Shown here piece by piece: positions 51,826 through 60,615 of a DNA stretch of 64,000 bases (its first letter is position 1; every line of letters begins with the position of its first letter). The notes beneath the pieces are model-generated. The model ran no database searches. It had not been told where the DNA came from and saw only the letters and a program-made list of their open reading frames with translations. The stretch lies in assembly GCF_000196895.1 (NCBI RefSeq), contig NC_014297.1, forward strand, positions 62,001 to 126,000, in the 5' to 3' direction. Made by a program: the position numbers and the translations under genes. The DNA is from Halalkalicoccus jeotgali B3 (GTDB lineage: Archaea; Halobacteriota; Halobacteria; Halobacteriales; Halalkalicoccaceae).

Positions 51826-52965
51826 ATGACCACGCGATCGGACCCGATCCGGCTGGCGACGCGCGGATCGGACCTCGCGCTCGCCCAGGCCGAATCGGTC
51901 AAGCGGGCGCTCTCGGGGCGTCGCCGTGAGGTCGAGCTCGTGACGGTGGAGACGACCGGCGACCGGATCGACGACGAACTCATCCACCGGCTGGGCAAGA
52001 CCGGCGCGTTCGTCCACAGCCTCGACGAGAAAGTACTCGCGGGGGACGTCGAGGGCGCGATCCACTCGATGAAGGACATGCCCACTGAGGAGTCCCAACT
52101 CGTCGTCGCGGCCGTCCCCGAACGCGCCACCGCGGGCGACCGCCTCGTGACCCCCGACGGAAAACCCCTCGCGGAGCTTCCCGAGGGCGCGACGGTCGGC
52201 ACCGGCAGCCTCCGACGGGGGGCCCAGTTGCTCGCACAGCGCCCGGATCTGACGGTCGAGCCGCTGCGAGGCAACGTCGATACCCGGGTCGAGAAGCTGC
52301 TCTCGAAGTCGCTCAACGAGGAGTACGACCGGCGGGTCGCCGCCGACGAGCAGCGAAAGGCGAACACCGACGACGACTTCGAGCCGGAGTTCGACCGCCG
52401 TCCCGAAGAGTGGATCGAGGGACTCTCAGAACGCGAGCGCCAGGCGTTCGAGCGCAGCGAGTCGTTCGACGCGATCGTGCTCGCCGCGGCCGGACTGGAG
52501 CGCTCGGGGCTAGATCGTGAGATCCCCACGTCGGACCTGCCCACGGAGTCGTTCGTGCCCGCGGCGGGCCAGGGGGCGCTGGCGGTGACGATGGCCGACG
52601 GCGACCTCGCCCGCGAGGTCAACGAGGCGCTCGACCACCCCCGGAGTCGCGTCGAGACGACCGTCGAGCGCACGGTCCTGGCGACGCTTGGCGGGGGCTG
52701 TGTCGCCCCGATCGGGATCCACGCCGTGATCCAGGGCGAACACGTCCGTACGCGGGTGCAGGTGCTCGCTCGCGGTGGCGAGCCGACGATCTCGGTGACG
52801 CGTGACCTGCCCGTCAAGCGCCACGCCGAGGCCGCCCGCGAACTGGCCGAGGAGCTCGCAGACCGGGGTGCCAGCGAGTTGATCGAGGAGGCCAAACGCG
52901 AAGCGACCGAAGAGGAGATCGACACCGAACGAACTGACGGCGAGGAGACGGGAGACGGAAAATGA
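51826..52965 (+). CDS. hemC: Hydroxymethylbilane synthase (porphobilinogen deaminase)
   Basis: Polymerises four porphobilinogens into hydroxymethylbilane. The 379-residue protein is longer than the usual 300-320 because of a charged insert (about 168-210, EYDRRVAADEQRKANTDDD onwards) typical of halophilic forms. RLATRGSDLALAQAESV (about 9-25), the HSMKDMPTE loop (about 83-91), GSLRRGAQL, and the cofactor cysteine in LGGGCVAPIG (about 288-297) are intact. It overlaps cobA by ATGA, starting the hemC-cobA-hemD operon. Confidence 0.95.
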   Translation: MTTRSDPIRLATRGSDLALAQAESVKRALSGRRREVELVTVETTGDRIDDELIHRLGKTGAFVHSLDEKVLAGDVEGAIHSMKDMPTEESQLVVAAVPERATAGDRLVTPDGKPLAELPEGATVGTGSLRRGAQLLAQRPDLTVEPLRGNVDTRVEKLLSKSLNEEYDRRVAADEQRKANTDDDFEPEFDRRPEEWIEGLSERERQAFERSESFDAIVLAAAGLERSGLDREIPTSDLPTESFVPAAGQGALAVTMADGDLAREVNEALDHPRSRVETTVERTVLATLGGGCVAPIGIHAVIQGEHVRTRVQVLARGGEPTISVTRDLPVKRHAEAARELAEELADRGASELIEEAKREATEEEIDTERTDGEETGDGK

Positions 52966-53702
52966 CGGGCACGGTCTATTTGGTCGGGAGCGGCCCCGGC
53001 GATCCCGAACTCCTGACGGTGAAGGCCCGACGGCTGATCGAAGAGGCCGATATCGTTCTCCACGATAAGCTCCCCGGCCCGGAGATCATCGAGTCGATCC
53101 CCGAGGGAAAGCGCGAGGACGTCGGCAAGCGCGCGGGCGGGGAGCGTACGAGTCAGGAGGAGATCAACGAACGGCTCGCCGAGCTCGCACGCGAAGGGAA
53201 GCGGGTCGTGCGCCTGAAAGGCGGGGACCCGTTCGTCTTCGGCCGGGGCGGCGAGGAACTCGAGTACCTCCACGAGCGCGGGATCGCCGTGGACGTGGTC
53301 CCCGGGATCACCTCCGCGATCGCCGCGCCCGCGGTCTTCGGAATTCCGGTTACGCACCGCGATCACGCCTCCTCGGTTTCGTTCGTCACCGGCCACGAGG
53401 ACCCCACGAAGGCGGAGTCGGCGGTCGACTGGGAGGCACTCGCGGCGACCGGCGGGACCATCGTCGTACTGATGGGCGTGGGCAAGCTGCCGGAGTACAC
53501 TCGGGCACTTCGCGAGGCCGGGATGGACCCCGGGACGCCGGTCGCGCTGGTCGAACGGGGCACCTGGCCCGACGGCCGAGCGGTCGCGGGCACGCTCGAC
53601 ACCATCGTCTCGGTGCGCGACGAGGCGGGGATCGAACCGCCAGCGGTGACGGTCATCGGTGGGGTCGCGGGGCTCTATGAGAGCCCGGAGGGACAGGAAT
53701 GA
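52962..53702 (+). CDS. cobA: Uroporphyrinogen-III C-methyltransferase
   Basis: Methylates uroporphyrinogen III twice with SAM to give precorrin-2, the branch point to siroheme, cobalamin and, in archaea, siroheme-derived heme. The 246-residue protein has VYLVGSGPGDPELLTVKA (about 4-21), the VRLKGGDPFVFGRGGEE motif (about 84-100) and the VVPGITSAIAAPA segment (about 112-124). All SUMT landmarks are present and there is no fused CysG domain. It overlaps hemC and hemD by four bases each. Confidence 0.95.
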   Translation: MTGTVYLVGSGPGDPELLTVKARRLIEEADIVLHDKLPGPEIIESIPEGKREDVGKRAGGERTSQEEINERLAELAREGKRVVRLKGGDPFVFGRGGEELEYLHERGIAVDVVPGITSAIAAPAVFGIPVTHRDHASSVSFVTGHEDPTKAESAVDWEALAATGGTIVVLMGVGKLPEYTRALREAGMDPGTPVALVERGTWPDGRAVAGTLDTIVSVRDEAGIEPPAVTVIGGVAGLYESPEGQE

Positions 53703-54442
53703 CCCAAGAGACGCGGATCGCGGTCTTTCGGCCGGACGATGAGCGTCTCTCCGAGGCGGTCGACCTGCTCGAATCGCTCGGGGCCGATGCGGTCCCGGAC
53801 CCGATGCTCGCGGTCGAGCCGACGGGCGCACGCCCGCGAGAGGACGCCGATTTCACGGTCCTGACGAGCAAGACCGGCGTCGAACTCGCTCGGGAGGCGG
53901 GCTGGCACCCTTCGGGAACGGTCTGTGCGATCGGCGACAGAACCGGTAGAGCGCTCCGGGAGGCGGGCTACGAGGTCGATCTGATCCCCGAGGAGTTCTC
54001 CTCTTCGGGGCTCGTTCGCGCCCTCGAAGGTGAAGTGGCTGGCGCGTGCGTCGAGGTCGCCCGCTCGGATCACGGCAGTCCCGTCCTCACCGACGGGCTG
54101 AACGAGGCGGGCGCGTACGTCCACGAGACGGTGCTGTACGAGCTGGTCCGCCCGCCGGAATCGGGCGTCTCGGTCGAGCGGGCCGCCGCCGGCGAACTCG
54201 AGGGTGCGCTGTTTACCTCCTCGTTGACCGTCGAGCACTTCCTCGCGGCCGCCGACGAGCGCGGGCTACGCGAGGAGGCGGTCGACGGGCTTTCAACTTC
54301 GATCGTCGGCGCGATCGGCGCGCCGACCCGCGAGACGGCCGCGCGCAAGGGGATTGCGGTCGACGTCGTTCCCGACGCGGCGAGCTTCGAGGAGCTGGCC
54401 TGTGCCGTCGTCGAGCGGGCCGCCCCGAGCTATCGGGACTGA
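53699..54442 (+). CDS. hemD: Uroporphyrinogen-III synthase
   Basis: Cyclises hydroxymethylbilane with D-ring inversion. The 247-residue protein shows the two-domain, poorly conserved HemD pattern: IAVFRPDDERLSEAVDLLES at the start, FTVLTSKTGVELAREAGW (about 52-69), and the second-domain ALFTSSLTVEHFLAA and IVGAIGAPTRETAARKGI (about 201-218). Its place at the end of a hemC-cobA-hemD operon is strong support. The last 13 bases overlap the convergent S66 peptidase gene. Confidence 0.9.
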   Translation: MTQETRIAVFRPDDERLSEAVDLLESLGADAVPDPMLAVEPTGARPREDADFTVLTSKTGVELAREAGWHPSGTVCAIGDRTGRALREAGYEVDLIPEEFSSSGLVRALEGEVAGACVEVARSDHGSPVLTDGLNEAGAYVHETVLYELVRPPESGVSVERAAAGELEGALFTSSLTVEHFLAAADERGLREEAVDGLSTSIVGAIGAPTRETAARKGIAVDVVPDAASFEELACAVVERAAPSYRD

Positions 54443-55446
54443 GCGAACCGGATCGCCCGCGTGGGGGCGTCGACCGTCATCGGCGCGCCCATCGGCAGGG
54501 GCAGGTCGGGGCCGGGATGGCCGAAGTCCAGATCGAAGACAATCGGGAGGTCGGCGTACTCCGATACGGTCGCCGCGATGGTGCGGCGTTGGCGGCGGCG
54601 ATACCGTTCGCGCTCGTCGTCTCCGGGTGTCTCTGGTTTGCCGACGACGAGCGCCTCGCAGGCCTCGAGGATCCCCCGCTCGCCAAGCGCCGTGAAAAAG
54701 CGCTCGATCAGCGCGGGCGTGGGGGTTTCTCCGGAGGTCTCGACCGCGAGGATCCGCCCCTCGCAGGTCTCGCGGGTGAAGTAGGGCGTGTCGGTCAGGA
54801 GCTGGGATTCGAGCATCGCGAGACAGCCCCCGACCACGGGCGCGGTGACGGTGCGGCCTGCGGGGGCGTGCCAGCGCCACCCCTCGCTCTCGAACCACGT
54901 TCTCGGCAGGTCGCTCTCGATGTCGTAGTATTCGTCGGTCCACTCCCCAGCCGGCGAAAGCACGCCGAAGGGCGTCTCGCGCAGCGCACGCTTGACCCAC
55001 TCTCGGGTGGCGGGGTGCATCCGCGGGTCGGCGACGAGGTCGGGAAACAGCTGGGCACCGTAAAACGAGACGAGGCCGAGGGAGTCGAGAAACAGGTGCA
55101 GGTGGGTGTTGTCGCTCGCGCCGAAAAACCGCGTGGGGTTCTCCCGGAGGGTCTCGGGATCGAGATGTGGGAGCATCTGGAGCTGGCAGTTGCCCCCGAA
55201 CGCGGCGATCACCCCCCGAACGTCCTCGCGCTCGAACGCGCGGTGGACGTCCTGGGCGCGCGCTTCGGGGTTGGCCCGAAGCCACTCGGTGGTGCGGGTC
55301 GCGGTGTCGAACAGTTCGACGTCGAGATCGAGCGAGCGAAGCCGCTCGACGCCGCGCGAGAGGGCACCCCGCGGGGCGGCGTGCGAGGGTGCGATCACGG
55401 CGACCGTATCGCCGCGTTCGACCGGCGGCGGGTAGGCGGCGTCCAT
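54430..55446 (-). CDS. S66 family peptidase (LD-carboxypeptidase/MccF-like)
   Basis: A 338-residue serine peptidase homolog. Family landmarks are IAAFGGNCQLQMLPHLD (about 80-96), the nucleophile in FFGASDNTHLHLF (about 107-119, Ser in GxSD), Glu in ILAVETSGETPTP and His in DFGHPGPDLPLPMGA near the C-terminus, so the Ser-Glu-His triad seems complete. Bacterial relatives trim murein peptides or inactivate microcin C. Archaea lack murein, so another substrate, such as a peptide-nucleotide, is likely. No signal peptide is seen. Confidence 0.88.
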   Translation of the reverse strand: MDAAYPPPVERGDTVAVIAPSHAAPRGALSRGVERLRSLDLDVELFDTATRTTEWLRANPEARAQDVHRAFEREDVRGVIAAFGGNCQLQMLPHLDPETLRENPTRFFGASDNTHLHLFLDSLGLVSFYGAQLFPDLVADPRMHPATREWVKRALRETPFGVLSPAGEWTDEYYDIESDLPRTWFESEGWRWHAPAGRTVTAPVVGGCLAMLESQLLTDTPYFTRETCEGRILAVETSGETPTPALIERFFTALGERGILEACEALVVGKPETPGDDERERYRRRQRRTIAATVSEYADLPIVFDLDFGHPGPDLPLPMGAPMTVDAPTRAIRFAQSR

Positions 55447-55485
55447 ACCGGGGCCACGCCCGGCGGGCGTTTTTCGGTTTCGCCT

Positions 55486-55812
55486 TCACGTGAGTTCGCG
55501 GCCCTTCGTCCCCAGCCAGAACAGGCCGACGACCACGAACAGGGCGCCGACGAGGGCGCTCTCGGTGACGTACATCGAAACCCCGACCATCACGATGCCG
55601 AACGCGAACGCGACCTGAAAGCGCGGGTCGAGCAGGCTCGTGGCGAAGACGCCGACCGCCAGCGTGAGCGTGATGTAGACGCCGATCAGACTCGGGAGCG
55701 CAGCGACGGGGCCGGACCGACGACTGATCAGATACGCCGAGACGAGCGAAACCGCGAGCAGCCCGACGACCAGCAGTTTCGTGAGGAGCGTCACCCTCGA
55801 ATCCGAGAGCAT
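55486..55812 (-). CDS. Small membrane protein (four hydrophobic segments)
   Basis: A 108-residue protein (MLSDSRVTLLTKLLVVGLLA) with about four hydrophobic helices (about 8-27, 37-58, 65-84, 86-101) and almost no loops. No family is recognised. It is on the same strand as the S66 gene, 39 bases upstream of its start, so the two may be co-transcribed. ATG 55812 is chosen because the in-frame upstream sequence runs through the promoter region of the divergent DHH gene. Confidence 0.7.
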   Translation of the reverse strand: MLSDSRVTLLTKLLVVGLLAVSLVSAYLISRRSGPVAALPSLIGVYITLTLAVGVFATSLLDPRFQVAFAFGIVMVGVSMYVTESALVGALFVVVGLFWLGTKGRELT

Positions 55813-55895
55813 GGTGAGGGATACGGGATGGCGGGGATAAACGCTCGGTGGGCGACTCCGGAAGTTTATGCCCGGTGATGGGTAAAGGAGCACTA

Positions 55896-57305
55896 ATGGC
55901 CGGCCCGGTCCCCGAACTCGACGCCCGCGCGAGCGCCTGTGCGAACCGCCTCCGCGAGGCCGAGGCGGTGTTGCTCGCCTCCCACATCGACGCCGACGGA
56001 CTGACGAGCGCGGGGATCGCCGCCAGCGCGCTCGAACGCGCCGGAATCAGCTTCGAGGCGACGTTCGCCAAACAGCTCGATTCGGAGGAGCTGGAACGGA
56101 TCGCCGCGAGCGACTTCGAGACGGTCCTCTTTACGGACTTCGGCAGCGGCCAACTGGACCTGATCGCCGCCCACGAAAATCGGGGCGCGTTCACGCCCGT
56201 GATCTGCGATCACCACCAGCCCGCAGACGCGGGGACCGACTTTCACTGTAACCCGCTGCTCGAAGGGCTGAACGGGGCAACGGAGCTGTCGGGTGCGGGG
56301 ACGGCGTATCTCCTCGCACGCGCGCTGGAAGACGGTACCGACAACCGGGATCTGGCGGCGCTGGCGGTCGTCGGGGCGGTCGGGGACATGCAATCGAGCG
56401 AGGGCGAACTCGTCGGGGCGAACGCGGCGATCGTCGAGGAGGGGTGCGAGGCGGGCATACTGAATACCGGCACGGATCTGGCGATCTACGGCACGCAGAC
56501 CCGTCCACTCCCGAAGCTGCTCGAGTACGCGAGCGACGTGGCGATTCCGGGGATCTCTGGCGACACCAACGGGACCCTACGGTTTCTCGACGACCTCGAC
56601 GTCGACCTGCGCGAGGGCGGCGAGTGGCGCCGGTGGGTCGATCTCGACGACACCGAACAGCGAACGGTCGCGAGCGCGTTGGTCCGGCGGGCGGTCGCAA
56701 GCGGCGTCCCGAGCGAGCGGATCGACGGGCTGATCGGGACGACTTACACGCTCGTGGGAGAGCAACCGGGCACCGAACTCCGTGACGCGAGCGAGTTTTC
56801 CACGCTCTTGAACTCGACGGCGCGCTACGAGCGCGCGGACGTCGGCCTCGCAGTCTGTCTCGGGGATCGTGGACGGGCACTCGAGGAAGCCCGAGGGCTG
56901 TTGGGAAACCACCGACGCAACCTCTCGGCGGGGCTGCGATGGGTCGAGGAGATCGGCGTCACCCGCGAGACGAACCTCCAGTGGTTCGACGCCGGGGACC
57001 GGATCCCCGAGACGATCGTCGGCATCGTCGCAGGAATGGCGCTCGGGTCCGACGGGGTCGATCCCGAGGTGCCGATCGTCGCCTTCGCCGAGAAGGACGA
57101 GGGGACGCTGAAGGTCTCGACCCGGGGAACCCACGCCCTCGTAGGTCGGGGACTCGACCTCTCTGCGGTGGTGGGCGCGGCCGCGAGCGCGGTCGGCGGC
57201 GACGGTGGCGGCCACGACGTGGCGGCCGGAGCGACGATCCCCGAGGACGAGCGCGAGGCGTTCGTCGCTCGCGCGGATCGCCTCGTCGGCGAACAACTGT
57301 CGTGA
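55896..57305 (+). CDS. DHH family phosphoesterase (RecJ-like)
   Basis: Predicted manganese-dependent phosphoesterase or single-strand exonuclease of about 469 residues. The N-terminal DHH domain has SHIDADGLTSAGIAASAL (about 28-45), LFTDFGSGQLDL and VICDHHQPADAGTD (about 99-112), the DHH motif. A DHHA1-like domain at the C-terminus has FAEKDEGTLKVSTRGTHAL near 392-410 and GGGHDVAAGATIP. ATG 55896 has GGAG about six bases before it; ATG 55878 is an alternative. Archaeal relatives associate with GINS or RNA processing; which applies is open. Confidence 0.88.
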   Translation: MAGPVPELDARASACANRLREAEAVLLASHIDADGLTSAGIAASALERAGISFEATFAKQLDSEELERIAASDFETVLFTDFGSGQLDLIAAHENRGAFTPVICDHHQPADAGTDFHCNPLLEGLNGATELSGAGTAYLLARALEDGTDNRDLAALAVVGAVGDMQSSEGELVGANAAIVEEGCEAGILNTGTDLAIYGTQTRPLPKLLEYASDVAIPGISGDTNGTLRFLDDLDVDLREGGEWRRWVDLDDTEQRTVASALVRRAVASGVPSERIDGLIGTTYTLVGEQPGTELRDASEFSTLLNSTARYERADVGLAVCLGDRGRALEEARGLLGNHRRNLSAGLRWVEEIGVTRETNLQWFDAGDRIPETIVGIVAGMALGSDGVDPEVPIVAFAEKDEGTLKVSTRGTHALVGRGLDLSAVVGAAASAVGGDGGGHDVAAGATIPEDEREAFVARADRLVGEQLS

Positions 57306-57336
57306 CAGGGAAGTACATGGCAGTCGTACGAGGGGT

Positions 57337-57693
57337 ATGGTACGTTTCGAAACGAGTTCGCTGACCCCGATCCACTGGCTTGCTATCGCGCTCGCGGCGA
57401 TAAGCGGGCTGATCCACCTGCTGTTGGCCGTGATCTTTCCCGTTCTCCCGTTCCAGGTGAGCTTCGTGCTCGCGGGGCTGGGCTTTTTCGGTGGAATCGC
57501 CCTCGTACTCGTGGGATATCGACGGCGATTGATCTACGCCATCGGGGTACCGTTTACTGCGGTCCAGATCGTGCTCTGGTATCTCGTGGTCGGGCCGACC
57601 CTCGGGAGCCTCGATACGATCGACGCGATAGACAAACTCGCACAAGCGCTGTTGATCGTCCTGCTCGTCGCTCTGTACGCCCGCGGTCGGTGA
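57337..57693 (+). CDS. Haloarchaeal small membrane protein (four helices)
   Basis: A 118-residue protein (MVRFETSSLTPIHWLAIALA) with four hydrophobic helices (about 12-33, 38-60, 63-85, 96-115). The first has GLIHLLLAV with a His typical of haloarchaeal membrane proteins of this size. Function unknown. It is 31 bases after the DHH gene and ends one base before the convergent regulator's stop codon. Confidence 0.75.
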   Translation: MVRFETSSLTPIHWLAIALAAISGLIHLLLAVIFPVLPFQVSFVLAGLGFFGGIALVLVGYRRRLIYAIGVPFTAVQIVLWYLVVGPTLGSLDTIDAIDKLAQALLIVLLVALYARGR

Positions 57694-57694
57694 G

Positions 57695-58351
57695 TCAGTC
57701 CTCGGCACCGACGATGACGGTGTTTTTGAGCACGCTCTTTTCGCCACGTCGGAGGCGCTCGGAGAGCGCCTGGTGTGAGATGCCGAGCTCCTCGCCGAGA
57801 TCCGTCAGCGTGATCTTCCGCGGGACGTCGAAGTACCCGCGCTCGTAGGCGGCGACGAGGGTGTCCTGTTGCTCGTCGGTGAGCCCGAAGCGACCCTCGC
57901 GCCCGTCGTCGAGCTGGTAGATGCTGCGAATGTCGACCGTAAGCCCGGCGTCCCGGCAGTAGTCGTAGGTCCGCGAGAGCCCGTCGCGGTCGGCAAAGAG
58001 CACGCGGATCTGCCAGCCCGACTCGTCGCCGAACGCGGCGAGGATCGATCCCTCCTCTTTGACGAGGATGTGGATCAGCGTCTCGATGTGATCGACCCAT
58101 TCCATTCGGAAGAGCCACTCGCCGTCGAGTTCCGAGACGAGTTCGATGTTCTCGACCGACTCGTCGGCCTCTAGTTCCGTCCGGATCCGATCGCCGTCCC
58201 CGTCGCTGACCCAAACGAAGGGCATGACGTGATCATCGTCGTGGGCGACGAACCGCTCGACCTCGAACTCGACGTCCTCGACCCTCGAAAGCGTCTGGGA
58301 GAGGGCGAACTCCTCGCTCGGAAGTTCCATCTCGACTATCGTAGCGCTCAT
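57695..58351 (-). CDS. HTH_10 (bacterioopsin-activator-like) transcription regulator, copy 2
   Basis: A 218-residue regulator, clearly paralogous to the one at 51058-51711: both have an acidic sensory half with MPFVWVSDGDGDR-like sequence and the same HTH_10 region (LTDEQQDTLVAAYERGYFDV, then LGEELGISHQALSERLRRGE). ATG 58351 (MSATIVEMELPSEEFALSQ) is the natural start. GTATTACC about 27 bp upstream overlaps a short palindrome. Signal and targets unknown. Confidence 0.87.
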   Translation of the reverse strand: MSATIVEMELPSEEFALSQTLSRVEDVEFEVERFVAHDDDHVMPFVWVSDGDGDRIRTELEADESVENIELVSELDGEWLFRMEWVDHIETLIHILVKEEGSILAAFGDESGWQIRVLFADRDGLSRTYDYCRDAGLTVDIRSIYQLDDGREGRFGLTDEQQDTLVAAYERGYFDVPRKITLTDLGEELGISHQALSERLRRGEKSVLKNTVIVGAED

Positions 58352-58370
58352 GGGCCGTCGTATGGTCGCA

Positions 58371-58385
58371 GGGGTAATACACCCC
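58371..58385. promoter_or_regulatory. Palindrome over the regulator promoter
   Basis: GGGGT-AATAC-ACCCC lies 20-34 bp before ATG 58351 and covers its TATA-like GTATTA on the minus strand. Such a site could allow self-repression. The rest of the 287-bp divergent region to 58638 holds no gene; TTTTACCC near 58612-58619 is the likely TATA for the gene at 58639. Confidence 0.45.
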
Positions 58386-58638
58386 TTGAAACGACGTCCC
58401 CCGAACGGGTAGTTTCGTATCGTCGGAGAGGATTTATCAGGGAGAGATCCAGCCGAAGACCGATACGGAGTACCGGACGTGGTAGAAGAGAGGTTCGGTT
58501 CCGTCAGTCCGCTCGGTCACCACCCCGTCCTCGACCCGAACTCCGACGCGACGAGCGGTGATAAATCAATAGCGACGATAGAGAACCATTCGGTCGCGAC
58601 ACCGTCCCGCTTTTACCCGGGCCGACCGAGAGGCGGGT

Positions 58639-58956
58639 ATGAGCGAGTTCGACCCCGAGAAGTTCGAGGAGAAGTACGTCCACTACTTCAACGAGCTCCA
58701 GCGAGCCTACAAGAACGCCTTCGAGTACATGAACGAGCGCTACGACTCCGAACTGGTCCACGGAATCGACCAGCAGGTACTCAACGAGAGCGAACCCCAG
58801 TACGAAAACGGCGAATTCTCGGTCGATCTCCCCGAAAACCCCTACGGCCGATTGGGGGGAGTGATCGTCGAGCGCGAGCGCTTCGAGGAGGTGCTCGAGA
58901 TCTATGTCGAGCGGATCGAGGCGGAGCTTCACCGTGTCCTCGGCGTCGAGCGCTGA
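58639..58956 (+). CDS. DUF5783 family protein
   Basis: A 105-residue, acidic, mostly helical protein (MSEFDPEKFEEKYVHYFNEL). Other segments are EYMNERYDSELVHGIDQQVL (about 30-49) and the C-terminal helix RFEEVLEIYVERIEAELHRV. It matches the haloarchaeal DUF5783 group; function unknown. ATG 58639 has a TATA-like element about 25 bp upstream. The NifU-like gene follows after 43 bases on the same strand. Confidence 0.82.
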   Translation: MSEFDPEKFEEKYVHYFNELQRAYKNAFEYMNERYDSELVHGIDQQVLNESEPQYENGEFSVDLPENPYGRLGGVIVERERFEEVLEIYVERIEAELHRVLGVER

Positions 58957-58999
58957 GACAGTCCAAAGGTCTATCAACGTTCGCTTCCTACCCGAGAAC

Positions 59000-59362
59000 A
59001 TGAGTACCGAGACGCAGGAAGCGGACGACCTCAACGATCGCGTCATGAACTTCCTGCGGCGCAACTTCCCGCAGATCCAGATGCACGGCGGCAGCGCCGC
59101 CATCCAGAACCTCGACCGTGAGAGCGGCGAGGTGACGATCCAGCTCGGCGGGGCCTGCAGCGGCTGTGGTATCTCCCCGATGACGATCCAGGCGATCAAG
59201 AGCCGAATGGTCAAGGAGATCCCCGAGATCAACCAGGTCCACGCCGAGACCGGCATGGGCGACGACGGCGGGATGGGTGGCGGTGGCGGCATGAGCCCCT
59301 CGTTCCCCGGCGAAACCACCGACGACGAGTCGACGGACGAAGGCCCGCAGGCGCCGTTCTAA
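59000..59362 (+). CDS. NifU C-terminal domain protein (Fe-S cluster scaffold/carrier)
   Basis: A 120-residue protein that probably holds and delivers Fe-S clusters. The NifU domain (about 10-80) has MHGGSAAIQNLD and the cluster motif GGACSGCGISPMTIQAIKS (about 51-69) with the CxxC pair. A Gly/Met-rich and acidic tail (about 90-120) is disordered. Members of this class serve many Fe-S enzymes; the formate dehydrogenase and Hdr-like proteins in the window would be clients. ATG 59000 follows family alignment. Confidence 0.9.
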   Translation: MSTETQEADDLNDRVMNFLRRNFPQIQMHGGSAAIQNLDRESGEVTIQLGGACSGCGISPMTIQAIKSRMVKEIPEINQVHAETGMGDDGGMGGGGGMSPSFPGETTDDESTDEGPQAPF

Positions 59363-60249
59363 CCCGATCCGTGCGAGTTCTCCCACGTTTTTACCAGACC
59401 GGTTAGCAGTGCGTTCGTCGGGACCGACCCCTCGGCTTGCTGGGCCACGTAGCCGTTGATGGCGTCGATCTCGGTTCGCCGTCCTTTCCGGAGGTCCTGA
59501 GCCATCGAGGAGGTGTTTCCGCGAGTGGCGCTCGCGACCCGTTCGAGCGCATCAACGACCATCTCTTCGGAGAGGTCGACACCGCTTTCGCGGGCGACGC
59601 GGGCGGTCTCGTGGGCCGCTTCGCGGGCGATCGGCCACGCCGGCTCGTCGAGAACGACGCCGTTTTTCGTTCCGGTAAGCGCCGTCAACGGGTTAATCGC
59701 AGTGTTGACCGCACATTTCACCCAGAGCCGTCGGGGCATGTCGTCGGCGACCGTCGTCTCGAGCCCACTTTCAGCGAACGCCTCACCTATCATTGTTGCG
59801 AGCGTACTTTCACCACCCTCGGGTGGGCCGAGAACCACTCGCCCGAGTCCGGTACATTCGACCGCGCCCGGTTCGATCAGACGCGCCCCGTAGCTCGCGG
59901 TGCCGGCGAGTACTGGGCAGTCAAGCTCGGCCGCGAGGCGCTCCTCGTTTCCCAGTCCGTTCTGCAGCGAGAGCGCAGTTCCGAACTCGCCGGTCGAAAG
60001 GGTTCGGGCGGCCTCATCGGTGTCGTAGCTCTTGACGGTGACCAACGCGAGAGCCGCCGTGAGACCGGTCCCGTCGGTCGTCACCTCGGGATCGATACGA
60101 TAGTCGAACTCGCCGCCGACTCGGAGACCGTCCTCACGGATCGCCGCGACGTGCGGGTCGCGTCCCACGAGGACGACGTCGTGTTCGCGCGCGAGCAGTC
60201 CGCCGAGCAGGCTCCCCAAACTCCCCGCGCCGAAGAGGACGATCCTCAC
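59359..60249 (-). CDS. panE: 2-dehydropantoate 2-reductase (ketopantoate reductase)
   Basis: NADPH-dependent reduction of ketopantoate to pantoate for coenzyme A. The 296-residue protein has the Rossmann motif LFGAGSLGSLLGGLLA (about 5-20), QNGLGNEERLA (about 95-105) and the catalytic KCAVNTAINPLTALTG (about 177-192, with the Lys and Asn). GTG 60249 is the start. It is four bases after the rubredoxin-like gene on the same strand. It could instead be a related 2-hydroxyacid-type reductase, but length and motifs favour PanE. Confidence 0.88.
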   Translation of the reverse strand: MRIVLFGAGSLGSLLGGLLAREHDVVLVGRDPHVAAIREDGLRVGGEFDYRIDPEVTTDGTGLTAALALVTVKSYDTDEAARTLSTGEFGTALSLQNGLGNEERLAAELDCPVLAGTASYGARLIEPGAVECTGLGRVVLGPPEGGESTLATMIGEAFAESGLETTVADDMPRRLWVKCAVNTAINPLTALTGTKNGVVLDEPAWPIAREAAHETARVARESGVDLSEEMVVDALERVASATRGNTSSMAQDLRKGRRTEIDAINGYVAQQAEGSVPTNALLTGLVKTWENSHGSG

Positions 60250-60253
60250 GCCG

Positions 60254-60577
60254 CTAGTCTTCGGTCCAGTACATCAGCGACTCGCGCGGTTCGCCACAGT
60301 TGGGACACTCCCCGGGGAGTCCCTCGTCGATACGGCCCATCTCGCCACACTCCATGCAGCGCCACATGAGCTCTGCCTCCCCGAACTCCCCGCCCGAGCG
60401 GGCGTGCTCGACGCTCATGGACTCGTAGCCCTCGCGCATCGTGACGTAAAAGCCAGCGTTGTCGAACCCGCGGACCTTCCCGAGGCGATTGCCCTCGCCG
60501 TCGAAGACCGACTGCCCGAAGTCGATCCGATCGATCTCTTCCTCGCTGACGTCGTCGGGTATTTCGCCGTCGTTCAT
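60254..60577 (-). CDS. Rubredoxin-like/zinc-ribbon protein (DUF7130-like)
   Basis: A 107-residue protein. The first part (about 15-60) is a PRC-barrel-like module (GQSVFDGEGNRLGKVRGFDN). The C-terminal part has two cysteine pairs, CMEC (about 74-77) and CPNC (about 91-94), in a rubredoxin-like ribbon ending ESLMYWTED. Fusion of a barrel with a metal ribbon is recognised in haloarchaea; the role is unknown. TTTATG about 27 bp before ATG 60577 supports a leaderless start. Probably co-transcribed with panE. Confidence 0.8.
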   Translation of the reverse strand: MNDGEIPDDVSEEEIDRIDFGQSVFDGEGNRLGKVRGFDNAGFYVTMREGYESMSVEHARSGGEFGEAELMWRCMECGEMGRIDEGLPGECPNCGEPRESLMYWTED

Positions 60578-60615
60578 AGGGAACGGATGAACGCCAGACG
60601 GCATAAAGCTCCGCT

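Noticed and set aside
54430-54442. Overlap of hemD with the S66 gene as an error
   Set aside because: It is a 13-base overlap of two convergent stop regions, common in compact genomes, and both proteins end in plausible sequence.
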